This document shows, piece by piece, positions 26,794 through 35,679 of a stretch of DNA of 64,000 bases. The position numbers and the translations under genes were made by a program. The DNA comes from JBBQUN01 sp963698395. Its GTDB lineage: Bacteria; Actinomycetota; Acidimicrobiia; Acidimicrobiales; SZUA-35. Each line of letters starts with the position of its first letter. Position 1 is the first letter of the stretch. The notes beneath the pieces were generated by a model, which was not told the DNA's origin, made no database searches, and saw nothing but the letters and a program-made list of their open reading frames with translations. Where the stretch lies: the NCBI GenBank assembly GCA_963698395.1, contig CAVOQQ010000007.1, positions 96,460 through 160,459 of the forward strand, in the 5' to 3' direction.

Positions 26794-28011
26794 TCAGGTC
26801 GGGTCGAACGCCAACGGCAGCGACGCCGGACCCCAGATGCCGACGCCGGCGGGCTTGTAGACCGTCTCTCCGTCGAGGCGCAGGTTCGGCATGCGCTGCG
26901 ACATGATCACCAGCGCTTCCTGCAGTTCGGCTCGGGCGAGGTTCGCCCCCAGGCAGTAGTGCAGACCGAAGCCGAGCGTGAGGTGGGTGGCCTCGCGTGG
27001 TGCGGTGATGTCGAACACCTGGGGAGCGTCGAAGTGGGCCGGGTCGCTGTTGGCGGCGACGAAATTGGGAAACACCAGCGTTCCCTCGGGAAACAGCACA
27101 TCTCGGTACACCACGTCTTCGGAAGCGAAGCGACCGGTGCCGCGAACCGCACCGAGGTAACGAAGGCTCTCCTCGGCGGCGCGGGGCGCCAGCTCTGGTT
27201 TCTCCGCCAGCAACGCCCATTGATCGGGGTGCTCGGCGAACACGGCCAGTGCACAGGCCAACTGGTTGCGCGTGGTGTCGGTGCCGGCGAGCAGCACGGC
27301 TTCGGCCAGCATCACCAGCTCCTCGGTCGAGAGCTTGTCGCCCTCCTCCTCGGCGGCGATCAGATCCGAGAGCAGGTCGTCTGCGGGATCGCCGCGACGG
27401 ACGTCGATCAGGTCTTCGACGTAGGCATCCATGGCATCGGAGGCCGCCATGATCTGCTTGGTGTACTTGGCGATGTCGGCGTCGAACACCCGGAAGATGT
27501 CGGTGGCCCACCTGCTGAAGAGGGGCCAGTCTTCCTTCGGTGCGCCGAGCAGCTCGCAGATGATCGGAATGGGATAAGGCTCACAGACGTCGTTCACCAG
27601 CTCGCAGCGACCGGTTGCGGTGATCGGGTCGAGCAGGTCGTTGATCACCTGCCGCATGAACGGACGAAGCCGGTCGGCCGAGCGGGGAGTGAACGCACCG
27701 CTCACGAGCCGGCGGAGCCGCTGGTGTTCATCGCCCTCGGCCGAGAGAATCGACGTGCGTTGACGGCGTGCGAGATATTCCTCGTCGGTGATGCCCGACA
27801 TGGCGCTCAGCAGTCGTGCGGCCTGGTGCCAGCGCTTGTCCTTGAGGACCGCGATGCAGTCATCGTGGTCGAGCAGCTGGTACCCGAACGGGACTCGGAC
27901 CAGCCAATGCTCGGCCCGAAAGGCCTCGATCTCGTCACGCGTCATGCCGCGTCGATGCTCGGTGTCGGGCTCGTAGGTCGGAAGGGTCAGATCGGCAACA
28001 GGAGTCGACAT
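26794..28011 (-). CDS. Cytochrome P450
   Basis: 405-residue soluble bacterial P450. The I-helix oxygen-binding motif is LLAGTDTTRNQL, the K-helix ExxR is EESLRYLG, and the haem loop is LGFGLHYCLGANLARAE with the Cys ligand near residue 352. GDEHQRLRRLVSGAFTPR is the C-helix region. It needs a ferredoxin and reductase, none of which lie here. The substrate is unknown. The start is ATG 28011. It is divergent from the membrane pseudokinase gene. Confidence 0.93.
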   Translation of the reverse strand: MSTPVADLTLPTYEPDTEHRRGMTRDEIEAFRAEHWLVRVPFGYQLLDHDDCIAVLKDKRWHQAARLLSAMSGITDEEYLARRQRTSILSAEGDEHQRLRRLVSGAFTPRSADRLRPFMRQVINDLLDPITATGRCELVNDVCEPYPIPIICELLGAPKEDWPLFSRWATDIFRVFDADIAKYTKQIMAASDAMDAYVEDLIDVRRGDPADDLLSDLIAAEEEGDKLSTEELVMLAEAVLLAGTDTTRNQLACALAVFAEHPDQWALLAEKPELAPRAAEESLRYLGAVRGTGRFASEDVVYRDVLFPEGTLVFPNFVAANSDPAHFDAPQVFDITAPREATHLTLGFGLHYCLGANLARAELQEALVIMSQRMPNLRLDGETVYKPAGVGIWGPASLPLAFDPT

Positions 28012-28098
28012 GGACTGTGACGTTAGACCAACACCACGCCTGCCAAGGCTCGGACCAGATCAGCAACTAGATTGGTGGTCTCGCCAGGAGGTCCATGA

Positions 28099-29492
28099 GT
28101 GAGGGATGCCCGCCCTTCCATTCCCGGAATCGAGATCGGGGAACTTCGTCAGACGACGGGGCGGCTCGCGGTCTATGACGCCATCGATCGATCGACCGGA
28201 CGACCGGTCGTCGTTTCGAGCATCGCGCCCGGCGACGACGACTATCTCGAGCTGGTCATCGCCCATCAGCGGGCGCTCCAGGGCGTGGCATCGGCAACGG
28301 TGCAGCGGGTGCTCGACACGGGCATCGACGCCTCCGGACTGGGCTACGTCGTTGCCGAGAAGGTCGAGGGCGAAAGCCTCGACACGATCATCGGTGATCG
28401 CAGCGCCCGTGGCGGCGAGCTCGCTCGGCTGACGGGCATCGCCGAGGCCGTGCGGGTGCTCCATGACCACGACCTCGCCCACGGCGCCTTGGCCCCGCAC
28501 AACGTGGTGGTGCGGCCCGACGGCACGATGGTCCTGCTGAACGCCGGCCTCGCCGGCTACGTCGACGGTTCGGCGTCGATCTACCAACCCGAAGAGCAGG
28601 CGCTGCGTCCTCGCCCCGTGGTCGCCGATGACATCTTCGCCCTCGGCGCCATGGGCTGGTGGCTGCAATCGGGGATCACGCCCGACAAGCCGGGCACGCT
28701 CGGCGCGCCCGATCACGTCGAGGCGGCGCTGCGCCGGGCCCTCGACCGCGAGGCCGGCGACCGGCAGTGGACGGTGCAGGAGTTCCTCTACGAACTCGAA
28801 CACACCGTCGACGAGCAGCGGTCCTTCATCCCGAGGGCCAGCGAGCCATCCGAACTGCCGCCGGCCGAACTCCGGGCACGGCCCCTGCCGATCCTCTTGG
28901 GTGCGGCCGGTGTGCTTGCGCTGCTGTTCGCTGCGTTCACCGTGTTCCGACCGTCCAGCCCCACCATCAACACCGAGGTGCTCGGCGTCACCACGGTGCC
29001 CACCACCGAAGAGCCCGAGGCCGAATCGGTCACGACCCGAGTCACCACGACCACCACCTCGGCGACACTCCAGCACCGACACCTCCAGCACCGACACCTC
29101 GACCGATGCGGCCGGTGGAACCAGCAGCCTGCCGGCGACCACGGCGACCACACAGGCCCGTCCCGCCACCACCCGGGCACCGGCGGTGACCACCACCACA
29201 CCCACCACGGCGGCACCGACGACCACCACCACGGTCCTCCAGAGCGTCCCCACGTTGCCCATCACCACGCCGACGATTCCGACGACGAGGCGACACCACC
29301 ACCACGAGGCCGACCACCACCACGGCGGCGCCGAGCACCTCCACGACCCAAGCGCCAACGACGACGCCGCCCACCACGGCAGCCCCGACCACCAGCGCGC
29401 CGACGACGGTCAAACCCCCGACCACCGAAGCGCCGCCGAAGGAAAACGCCACGTCGAACCCGGTGCTTCCCGACACGCCGGTCACCGGCTGA
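28099..29492 (+). CDS. Membrane pseudokinase with Thr/Pro-rich exterior, frame broken twice
   Basis: The first frame encodes a protein-kinase-like domain (about residues 8-240). The beta-3 Lys is missing (VVVSSIAPG), the HRD loop reads LAHGALAPHNVVV and DFG reads NAG, so it is probably catalytically dead. A membrane helix follows, LPILLGAAGVLALLFAAF, then a Thr/Ser/Pro stalk. Around 29,080-29,100 and again near 29,285 the frame steps by one base; joined, the stalk ends PVLPDTPVTG before TGA 29490-29492. The start is GTG 28099, with AGGAGG seven bases upstream; the ATG four bases earlier is out of frame. Both breaks lie in repetitive Thr-codon sequence, where read errors are likely. Confidence 0.72.
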
Positions 29493-29571
29493 GCCGCCAC
29501 CGAGTCCATCCACCACTCTCCGACGGCCTGCTGCCACCCTCTGGGTGCGACGGACGACGAAGGAGTGGCAC

Positions 29572-29838
29572 GTGGAGCGAGACAGCGAAGAGAATTCTCC
29601 GGCGGTCGCTTCTGGCTGCGGATCTCCGGTCGACGCTGGAGCCGTGGACCAGAGCAAGCAAGAAACGACACGCCTCCGATCGGCGCTCTTCGGAGCGACT
29701 GCCTCGGGAGCCGAGGACGCGAGCGAGTCGTCGGCCCAGCACCGCGTGCTCGCGCGCAACGATCGACCGGTCCGCAAGCGCACCGCCAGCGAGCTCGGCA
29801 ACCCCAAGGGCAAGCGGTCCCTCAACTTCGGTCGCTGA
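29572..29838 (+). CDS. Small basic hypothetical protein
   Basis: 88 residues starting at GTG 29572, with AAGGAG six bases upstream. Acidic and Ser-rich start, basic end (RPVRKRTASELGNPKGKRS). No family recognised, no signal peptide or membrane segment. It lies 79 bases after the pseudokinase stop on the same strand. Coding status rests on the ribosome site and on codon use like its neighbours. Confidence 0.5.
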   Translation: MERDSEENSPAVASGCGSPVDAGAVDQSKQETTRLRSALFGATASGAEDASESSAQHRVLARNDRPVRKRTASELGNPKGKRSLNFGR

Positions 29839-29943
29839 GTTTCGCTCATCGAGCCCTGGTCACCGAGAATCGGTCGGCCGATCGAGCGGGCTGCGAAGGG
29901 GCCGATCGACTCATGGGTGTCGCCGTGATGCCGATGGGGGACC

Positions 29944-30651
29944 ATGACCACCGTGGCCACCCCTCCCGTTGCCTTTCGCACCCCCGTCGGCGAAGAACAG
30001 ATCGACGCCTACCTCGCGCTCATCGCCGAACGGCCCGAGCTCATCGACCAGCGCTCCGCCCTCCCGATCATCACCGACCGTGAGCGGCTGCTCGCCTATG
30101 TCGAGGAGACCGGCGCCTCGGTGGGCGTGGTGATGACCTCGCCCTTCAACCTGACCATCGTCGACCTGCTCGATCTCGGCTATCGCGTGCATCCCTACAG
30201 TCGGATGATCCCGGCGGTCAGGGGGAACGACACTTCGGTCGTTTCCTTCGCCGTCACCGGCGAACGAGACGACCTGTCGGTGCTGCTGATCGAGCAGTTC
30301 CGTCACGCCACCGGGCGCTATCAGCTCGAAGTGCCTCGCGGCGCAGCCCAGCAGGGGATGACCCTGGCCCAGACCGCGGCGGCCGAGCTCAGCGAAGAGA
30401 CCGGCTACCGAGCCAACCGGGTGCGGCTCCTCGGCACCACCTACACCGACACCGGGCTCCTCACCCAGCGCATGGCGATCCATCTGCTCACCGATCTGAC
30501 CCATGTCGGGGTCGTCCACGAGGAACTCGAGCTGATCCGCTCCGTTCGCTCCGTTCCGTTGAGCGATGTCGTCGACCTGGTCGCCCGGGGCGAGATCACC
30601 GACGGCTACCTCCTCCAGGCCATCGCCATGTTCACGGCCGGCGGCTACTGA
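29944..30651 (+). CDS. Nudix hydrolase family protein with degenerate Nudix box
   Basis: 235 residues. The C-terminal half is a Nudix fold: VLLIEQFRHATGRYQLEVPRG then the Nudix helix GMTLAQTAAAELSEETGY. The usual Arg of REUXEE is Ala here and the glutamate of GX5E is replaced, though the metal-binding SEETGY end remains. It resembles ADP-ribose pyrophosphatase-like members by the preceding REFR-like strand (EQFRHATG). Activity is uncertain. The N-terminal 90 residues are specific to this protein. Start ATG 29944. Confidence 0.78.
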   Translation: MTTVATPPVAFRTPVGEEQIDAYLALIAERPELIDQRSALPIITDRERLLAYVEETGASVGVVMTSPFNLTIVDLLDLGYRVHPYSRMIPAVRGNDTSVVSFAVTGERDDLSVLLIEQFRHATGRYQLEVPRGAAQQGMTLAQTAAAELSEETGYRANRVRLLGTTYTDTGLLTQRMAIHLLTDLTHVGVVHEELELIRSVRSVPLSDVVDLVARGEITDGYLLQAIAMFTAGGY

Positions 30652-30736
30652 TCGAGAGCGGAGACACCGATCGGCTGAAAACCGATCGGGACGAACGTCC
30701 TTGGTCGGGAGTTTCTCCGGTCGCTACCGTGCGGGG

Positions 30737-31276
30737 ATGCGATCCTCGCGCCGACGCTCGCCCTCTCGATCGATCCGACTGATGCTCCTCGCCGGTGGGG
30801 TGGCGGCGGCGCTCGGTGGCTGCTCGTCGAGCCAGAACGAGCTCAGCGACGCCGAACTCCGCCCCCAGGCCAGCTGGACGGCCGAGGAACAGCAGATCGT
30901 CGACGTCTACGCCAACTTTCGCGAGGAGCTCGGCCAGGCAACGGCGATGAAAGAGGGCGACCTCTCGGCCGTCACCCAACGCTCATCGCCCCGGCTGGCC
31001 GATGCCCTCGTCGACACGATCGTCGCGAACCGTTCCGTCGGCAACCTGATCGAGGGCTCCTACGTCTTCACGCCACTGTCGGTGACCATCGACGGTGAAG
31101 ACGCGACGCTCCTGCTCTGCGCCTGGGATCAGACCTACCTGGTCAACGAAGGCGAGCAGCTGAGCGAGGTGCCCGACGAGCCGACGACCGCCACGGTCGA
31201 CATGAACCGGGTCGACGGGCAGTGGCTGGTCAACGGTCTGTTCGACGGCGAAGGGCAGCCCTGCGAGCTGACCTAG
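30737..31276 (+). CDS. Secreted lipoprotein of unknown function (paralogue at 44,795)
   Basis: 179 residues with an Arg-rich start and lipobox LGGC near residue 36. The mature part begins ASWTAEEQQIVDVYANFREE and includes RSSPRLADALVDTIV. The same pattern, WTDEEQAIIDGACAFQNE and ASPRLADV, occurs in the broken gene at 44,795, so the two are paralogues. It looks like an NTF2-like alpha/beta lipoprotein, but no family is assigned. It is convergent with the third sugar transferase, 16 bases away. Confidence 0.72.
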   Translation: MRSSRRRSPSRSIRLMLLAGGVAAALGGCSSSQNELSDAELRPQASWTAEEQQIVDVYANFREELGQATAMKEGDLSAVTQRSSPRLADALVDTIVANRSVGNLIEGSYVFTPLSVTIDGEDATLLLCAWDQTYLVNEGEQLSEVPDEPTTATVDMNRVDGQWLVNGLFDGEGQPCELT

Positions 31277-31292
31277 CCGGCCCGATCCTGGC

Positions 31293-32075
31293 TCAGTAGG
31301 CGCCGCGCCGACCGGGCGTGAACAGGTGCCAGACGGTGCGCAGACAGATCACGAGGTCGCGTCGCAGCGTGCGCGAGGTGGCGTACTCCACGTCGAGCAT
31401 GATCCGGTCGTTGAGGCTGAGGTGGCTCCGGCCACTGACCTGCCACAGGCCGGTGAGACCGGGTTTGACTCGCAGCACCGTGCCCATGGTGGAACCGAAC
31501 GTGGCCGATTCGGTGAGGAGCAGTGGCCGAGGACCGACCAGGCTCATGTGGCCGCGCCAGACGTTGAACAGTTGGGGCAGCTCGTCGAGGCTGGTGAAAC
31601 GCAGGACTCGTCCGACCGAGGTGACCCGGGGGTCTTTGCGAAGCTTGTGGAACTGGGTGTATTCGGCGAGTGCAGCCGGGTCGGTCGCCAGATGCGCCTC
31701 GAGGAGTTCCTCGGCGTTCTCGACCATGGAGCGGAACTTGTGCGCGGTGAATGGTTCGCCGTCGTGACCGACTCGCTTGGCCTTGTACACGGCCGGCCCC
31801 GGCGAGGTGGTCCGAACGAGCACCCACACCACGACGAAGACCGGCAGCATGATGAGGATGAGCACGGTGGAGCTGGCCAGGTCGAAGCTGCGGACGGTCA
31901 GGCGCTGGGATCGGCTGGGAGCGACCTCGATCAGGGGCAGGGTGCGATCGTGGTAGCTGACCTGTGGCGGGTCGACCGTGAGGTCGATGGTGATGCCGTC
32001 GTCGGTGAGGTCGAAGCCCACGAGCGTCGTCGGTGAGTCGACCGACGACGAGGCGATCTCGAGCGAATCGGTCAT
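31293..32075 (-). CDS. Bacterial sugar transferase (initiating PGT), copy 3
   Basis: 260-residue PF02397 transferase. Segments: SFDLASSTVLILIMLPVFVV (membrane helix), AHKFRSMVENAEELL, LRKDPRVTSVGRVLRFTS, LDELPQLFNVWRGHMSLVGP, VKPGLTGLWQVSGRSHLSLN, ending PGRRGAY. All catalytic segments are intact. It is the last gene of the minus-strand glycan operon, 206 bases beyond the FAD-protein stop, and is the natural initiating enzyme for the glycan that operon makes. Start ATG 32075. Confidence 0.9.
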   Translation of the reverse strand: MTDSLEIASSSVDSPTTLVGFDLTDDGITIDLTVDPPQVSYHDRTLPLIEVAPSRSQRLTVRSFDLASSTVLILIMLPVFVVVWVLVRTTSPGPAVYKAKRVGHDGEPFTAHKFRSMVENAEELLEAHLATDPAALAEYTQFHKLRKDPRVTSVGRVLRFTSLDELPQLFNVWRGHMSLVGPRPLLLTESATFGSTMGTVLRVKPGLTGLWQVSGRSHLSLNDRIMLDVEYATSRTLRRDLVICLRTVWHLFTPGRRGAY

Positions 32076-32281
32076 GCGATCACGAAGCCGACCCGATCTC
32101 GGGTCGTCGTCCTGCGGCGTTCTTGCCCGTGTGTCGCCATCCTGCCCATCCTCGAGCAGTCACTTCTTGCCATTCGGAGTCCTCTTCGTGGTGAGACCCC
32201 CGGCGAGCCGAAGCGGCCGGGATCCTCTCCGTGACGGTCAGCACTTCGACGCCCCGTCGGAAGGGTAGAGGGCCCCGGCGG

Positions 32282-33796
32282 CTAATGAAAGCTTTGCCCG
32301 ATATGACGTCCGAGGGTCGCCGACATCGAGATGATGCGACCGGCCTGCTCGAGGTGCCAGATCGGCCGCCCGGCCAACACGTTCCCGGCCAGGAGCGGGC
32401 CCATCACGAACAATCCCGGCGCTGCCTCGTAGCGCTCGTCGACGACGACGCCGGTCTTGGCCTCGGTGACCGTCGCCGTGCCGCTCTCGATGATCGAGTC
32501 GAGCAGCGGAGAGCTGCCGGGAACCAGACCGGCGGATCCGCTGGCATTGACGATGACGTCGAACGAACAGTCACCCTCCAGGTGGACGAGGTGGTCGTCG
32601 AACGAGCCTTGCCGCCGCACGATCCGATGAGCTGCGTCGAGCGAATCGACGACCTGGTAGTAGTCGATGCCGGCCCGGCGCTGGAGTCGGCCGATCTCGT
32701 TGCCGGTGGAAGTGGCGAAGATCTGTTGCTCGGCCGGCGGGAGTTCCGCCGCGAGCGATCCGATCGCCCGGCCGATGGCAGGAATCAACCAGCCGCCATC
32801 CTGCGGTGGGCACCCATGGTGGATCAGATCGGCAACGACGGCGTCGTGGATGTCGGCGGCCCGCAGCTGGGTGCGCCCCGACAGCCGGTCGAGATTCGGA
32901 AGGTCGGTCGGCCGCGGCTCCGGCGATTCGAGCCGGGCCGGAAAGACACCTCGGTGGGAGATCACGCAGTACGTCGGCTGCGTTGCGGCGACACCGGGGT
33001 GGTCTTCGAGTTGATAGAGCACGTCGAGCATGGTGGCGTTGGCCCCGACGATGACGATCTTCGGCGACCGATCAGCAATCCGGTGCACATGGTCGGCGAT
33101 CCTTCCGATCGTCGCCGCGAGATCGGGCGAGTACGGCGTCTCGATCATGAGCGCCGGACCGCTCTCGCAGTCACCACCACGGTCGAGATCGTCGAAGAGG
33201 CGGCCCGCCCGCGGTGTGCCAACGCTCAGGACCACTCGACGGGAGCGAAGCGAACCGTCGCCATCGGTCATCACCTCGAAACCGTCGACGACCTCGGTCA
33301 GCCCGGTTGCCGCCGCTCGGATCACTCGGAGATCGACGAGGCCATCGTCGACAGCAGCCGAGATGGCCTCGTTCGTGGTCGCCTCCACGTAGTGGCCGAA
33401 CAACGAGCGCGGCAGGTAGAGGTCGTTGCACGTCCCGGCAACGATGTCGGCGCGGTGGGCGTCGAGCCACGCTCGCGACCTCGGGCCCGCCGTGGTTTCG
33501 AAGTCGTCGAAGGCCTCGACCATGTGGCCTTGCAGCCACTCGACGAAGCGATCCCGCTCCGGCGGCGAGAGGAACTCGCTGAGTGGTGTGATCACCCTCG
33601 CCGTTCCTCCCGAGCGTCTGCCATAGGCCAGCCCACCGAAACAGTCGGGACCGGGCTCGATGATCGCCATCTGGATCGGCCGGCTCGGCGGGTTCGCTCG
33701 GAGCTCGGCGAGCACCGCCTGCAGTGTGTACGCACACGAGATGCCGGCGCCGATGAAGGTCAGATCGAAGGTGGACTCAACCGGAACCGTTGGCAT
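32282..33796 (-). CDS. FAD/NAD(P)-binding protein in the glycan operon
   Basis: 504 residues of the NAD_binding_9 type. It opens TFDLTFIGAGISCAYTLQAV (dinucleotide fold), with a second nucleotide motif KIVIVGANATMLDVLYQLED near residue 250. The C-terminal part has ASGSAGLVPGSSPL and APGLFVMGPLLAGNVLAG. Distant relatives are lysine/ornithine-N-oxygenase-like and HI0933-like flavoproteins. A flavoprotein in an exopolysaccharide operon suggests modification of a sugar or of a lipid carrier, which is inference only. The start is ATG 33796 with a strong AAGGAGGG upstream; it overlaps the acetyltransferase gene by 20 bases. Confidence 0.75.
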   Translation of the reverse strand: MPTVPVESTFDLTFIGAGISCAYTLQAVLAELRANPPSRPIQMAIIEPGPDCFGGLAYGRRSGGTARVITPLSEFLSPPERDRFVEWLQGHMVEAFDDFETTAGPRSRAWLDAHRADIVAGTCNDLYLPRSLFGHYVEATTNEAISAAVDDGLVDLRVIRAAATGLTEVVDGFEVMTDGDGSLRSRRVVLSVGTPRAGRLFDDLDRGGDCESGPALMIETPYSPDLAATIGRIADHVHRIADRSPKIVIVGANATMLDVLYQLEDHPGVAATQPTYCVISHRGVFPARLESPEPRPTDLPNLDRLSGRTQLRAADIHDAVVADLIHHGCPPQDGGWLIPAIGRAIGSLAAELPPAEQQIFATSTGNEIGRLQRRAGIDYYQVVDSLDAAHRIVRRQGSFDDHLVHLEGDCSFDVIVNASGSAGLVPGSSPLLDSIIESGTATVTEAKTGVVVDERYEAAPGLFVMGPLLAGNVLAGRPIWHLEQAGRIISMSATLGRHIGQSFH

Positions 33797-34466
33797 GACC
33801 CTCCTTCGGTGACACCGTCGGTCGCGCATGCATGGCCTGCCGATCGAGGTCGACCGTCTGCACCACTCGAGCCGGCACGCCCACGGCCGTTGCACCGTCG
33901 GGCACGGAGGTGGTCACGACGGCGCCCGCACCGATCGTGGCCCAGCGGCCGATCTTCACGCCGGGAATCACCGTGGCTCCTGCGCCGACATGGGTGCCCT
34001 CGCCGATCTCGACATGGCCACACAAGGTCACGTTCGGCGAGATGTGGGCGAAGTCCCCGATCACATTGTCGTGGTCGACGCTCGCGGCGGTGTTGATCAG
34101 CACGTGGCGGCCGATGGAGGTGTTGTGCTGGATGACGGAGCCCTGCAACACGACGGTGCCTTCGCCGATGGTGACTCGCTTGGCAACCAGGACACTGGGA
34201 TGCACCGCCGTGAGGAACGGCGAGGTGATCAACGACGACAACGCCGCTCGAGTGGCGTTGTCGCCGATGGCAAGCAGCACCGGATGATCGAGCGCAATGG
34301 GCTCGCCCAGTGACACGATGCCCGGCTCGACTCGGACACTCAGGGGGTGCACCCGTTCGGAATGGTCGTTGAGCATGCCGACGACCTCGATCCCCAGGTC
34401 CTCGAGCACGGTGGACACCACCATGGCATGGCCCCCGGCCCCGTAGACGTAGGCGCGTTCAGACAT
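33777..34466 (-). CDS. NeuD/PglD-like sugar O- or N-acetyltransferase
   Basis: 229 residues. The N-terminal nucleotide-sugar-binding fold starts AYVYGAGGHAMVVSTVLED, with the family's GAGGHA motif. The C-terminal left-handed beta helix is built of hexapeptide repeats, for example IGEGTVVLQGSVIQ and IGEGTHVGAGATVIPG; the catalytic His is probably in TAASVDHDNVIGDF. Members acetylate sialic acid, bacillosamine or similar sugars with acetyl-CoA. It overlaps both neighbours in the operon, by 20 and 8 bases. Confidence 0.88.
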   Translation of the reverse strand: MSERAYVYGAGGHAMVVSTVLEDLGIEVVGMLNDHSERVHPLSVRVEPGIVSLGEPIALDHPVLLAIGDNATRAALSSLITSPFLTAVHPSVLVAKRVTIGEGTVVLQGSVIQHNTSIGRHVLINTAASVDHDNVIGDFAHISPNVTLCGHVEIGEGTHVGAGATVIPGVKIGRWATIGAGAVVTTSVPDGATAVGVPARVVQTVDLDRQAMHARPTVSPKEGHANGSG

Positions 34467-35679
34467 GCTGCACTCCTCGGGCGGGCCGGCGTCGGTGTCG
34501 GTGTTGGTCGATTGCGGCGCGCAGCATCATTCGATGGTGGTACCCGATCAGGAAGAACAGCACCAGCCCGGTCGGTCGTCCGACGACGAGTTGGCTGAAC
34601 GACAACACCGCGACCGCGATGATCGGTGCCGCCATCGTCACACCGACATGCCGGAAGTGTCGAGCGAGCACCACGAGCGCACCGATCCACAGCAGCAGGG
34701 TGAGCAGCCCGCCCTGCACGAGGACACGAGTCCAGTCGTTGTCGATGGCGGTGCCGCTCAGCAACTGCGGCGGACTCCAGAAGCCGAACGGGTAACTCAG
34801 CACCCAATCCCACAACTCGGCCAGCTGATCGAAACGACCCGAGACACTCGAGTCGCCGGCGACGCCGCCCCGGAACTGCAGCCGCTCGATCAGCACGTCG
34901 GGGCCGAAGGCCAGCAGCAGGCCAACGGCTGCGGCGAAGATCGCTGCGATGCGACCGAGCCGCAGGAGCTGGCCGCGATCGGACAGGTAGCGCTGCCCCA
35001 GGAGGAACAGCACCACCGCGAGAACGGCGAGGAGTGCACCGCGTGAGCCGCTGGCCAGCACCGCCAGCGCGGCGAGCGCCACGATGATCATGCGGTTGCG
35101 CAGGTGCACGACCATGGCGAACGCCAGCACCACGGCACCGAACGAGCCGAGGTCATTCGGGTTGAGGAACAAACCCGAAGGGCGAGCAACGATGAAGTAG
35201 CCGGCCCCGAACTTCGAGTCGACGTCGAGTGCATTCAACTGGCTGAGGAACGGGAAGCCGTTGAACGCCGCGATCTGCGAGAGCACGAACACCAGGTTGA
35301 GCCCGAGCGCAGCCAGCAGCGGTTGCGACACGTCGTAGCGGTCGGCCGCCAGATACTGGCCGAGGGCGTAGGAAGCGAGCAGCGAGAGACCGACGGCGAA
35401 CGCGGCAGCACTGCTCAACCCGCCTCGCCCGGCGAGCACGCCGAGCAGCGGCAGCACGGTGAACGCTCCGATGCTCAAGCCGACGGCCGGCTGTGAGAAC
35501 ACCGAGAGATCGACCGGCCGAGGGCGCACGATGGACATGGCGACGAAGAGCGAACACCACAGGAACGCCAGCAGCGAGAGGCTGGTGGTGAGACCACCCC
35601 AACGTCCGGCGGTCATCGTGATCGTGAGCATCACGACGATTGCTGCCAAGCCGGATCGGGGAAGCTGACGAACGCTCAT
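34459..35679 (-). CDS. O-antigen ligase/polymerase-like membrane protein (Wzy candidate)
   Basis: 406 residues with about eleven membrane helices and one larger outer loop. The family segment GLFLNPNDLGSFGAVVLAFA and SGSRGALLAVLAVVLFLLGQ match the WaaL/Wzy (PF04932) core. With the flippase, PGT and BY-kinase it completes a Wzx/Wzy-type system, so polymerase is more likely than ligase. The start is ATG 35679, overlapping the upstream glycosyltransferase stop as ATGA; the longer open frame upstream is antisense noise. Confidence 0.8.
   Translation of the reverse strand: MSVRQLPRSGLAAIVVMLTITMTAGRWGGLTTSLSLLAFLWCSLFVAMSIVRPRPVDLSVFSQPAVGLSIGAFTVLPLLGVLAGRGGLSSAAAFAVGLSLLASYALGQYLAADRYDVSQPLLAALGLNLVFVLSQIAAFNGFPFLSQLNALDVDSKFGAGYFIVARPSGLFLNPNDLGSFGAVVLAFAMVVHLRNRMIIVALAALAVLASGSRGALLAVLAVVLFLLGQRYLSDRGQLLRLGRIAAIFAAAVGLLLAFGPDVLIERLQFRGGVAGDSSVSGRFDQLAELWDWVLSYPFGFWSPPQLLSGTAIDNDWTRVLVQGGLLTLLLWIGALVVLARHFRHVGVTMAAPIIAVAVLSFSQLVVGRPTGLVLFFLIGYHHRMMLRAAIDQHRHRRRPARGVQHV

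Noticed and set aside
29440..29492. LPDTPVTG at the pseudokinase end as a sortase signal.
   Set aside because: It is at the extreme C-terminus with no following hydrophobic helix or basic tail, and the protein already has a membrane helix.
32231..34096. A 621-codon plus-strand open frame over the FAD protein and acetyltransferase genes.
   Set aside because: It is antisense to two clear operon genes and shows no recognisable motif or ribosome site.
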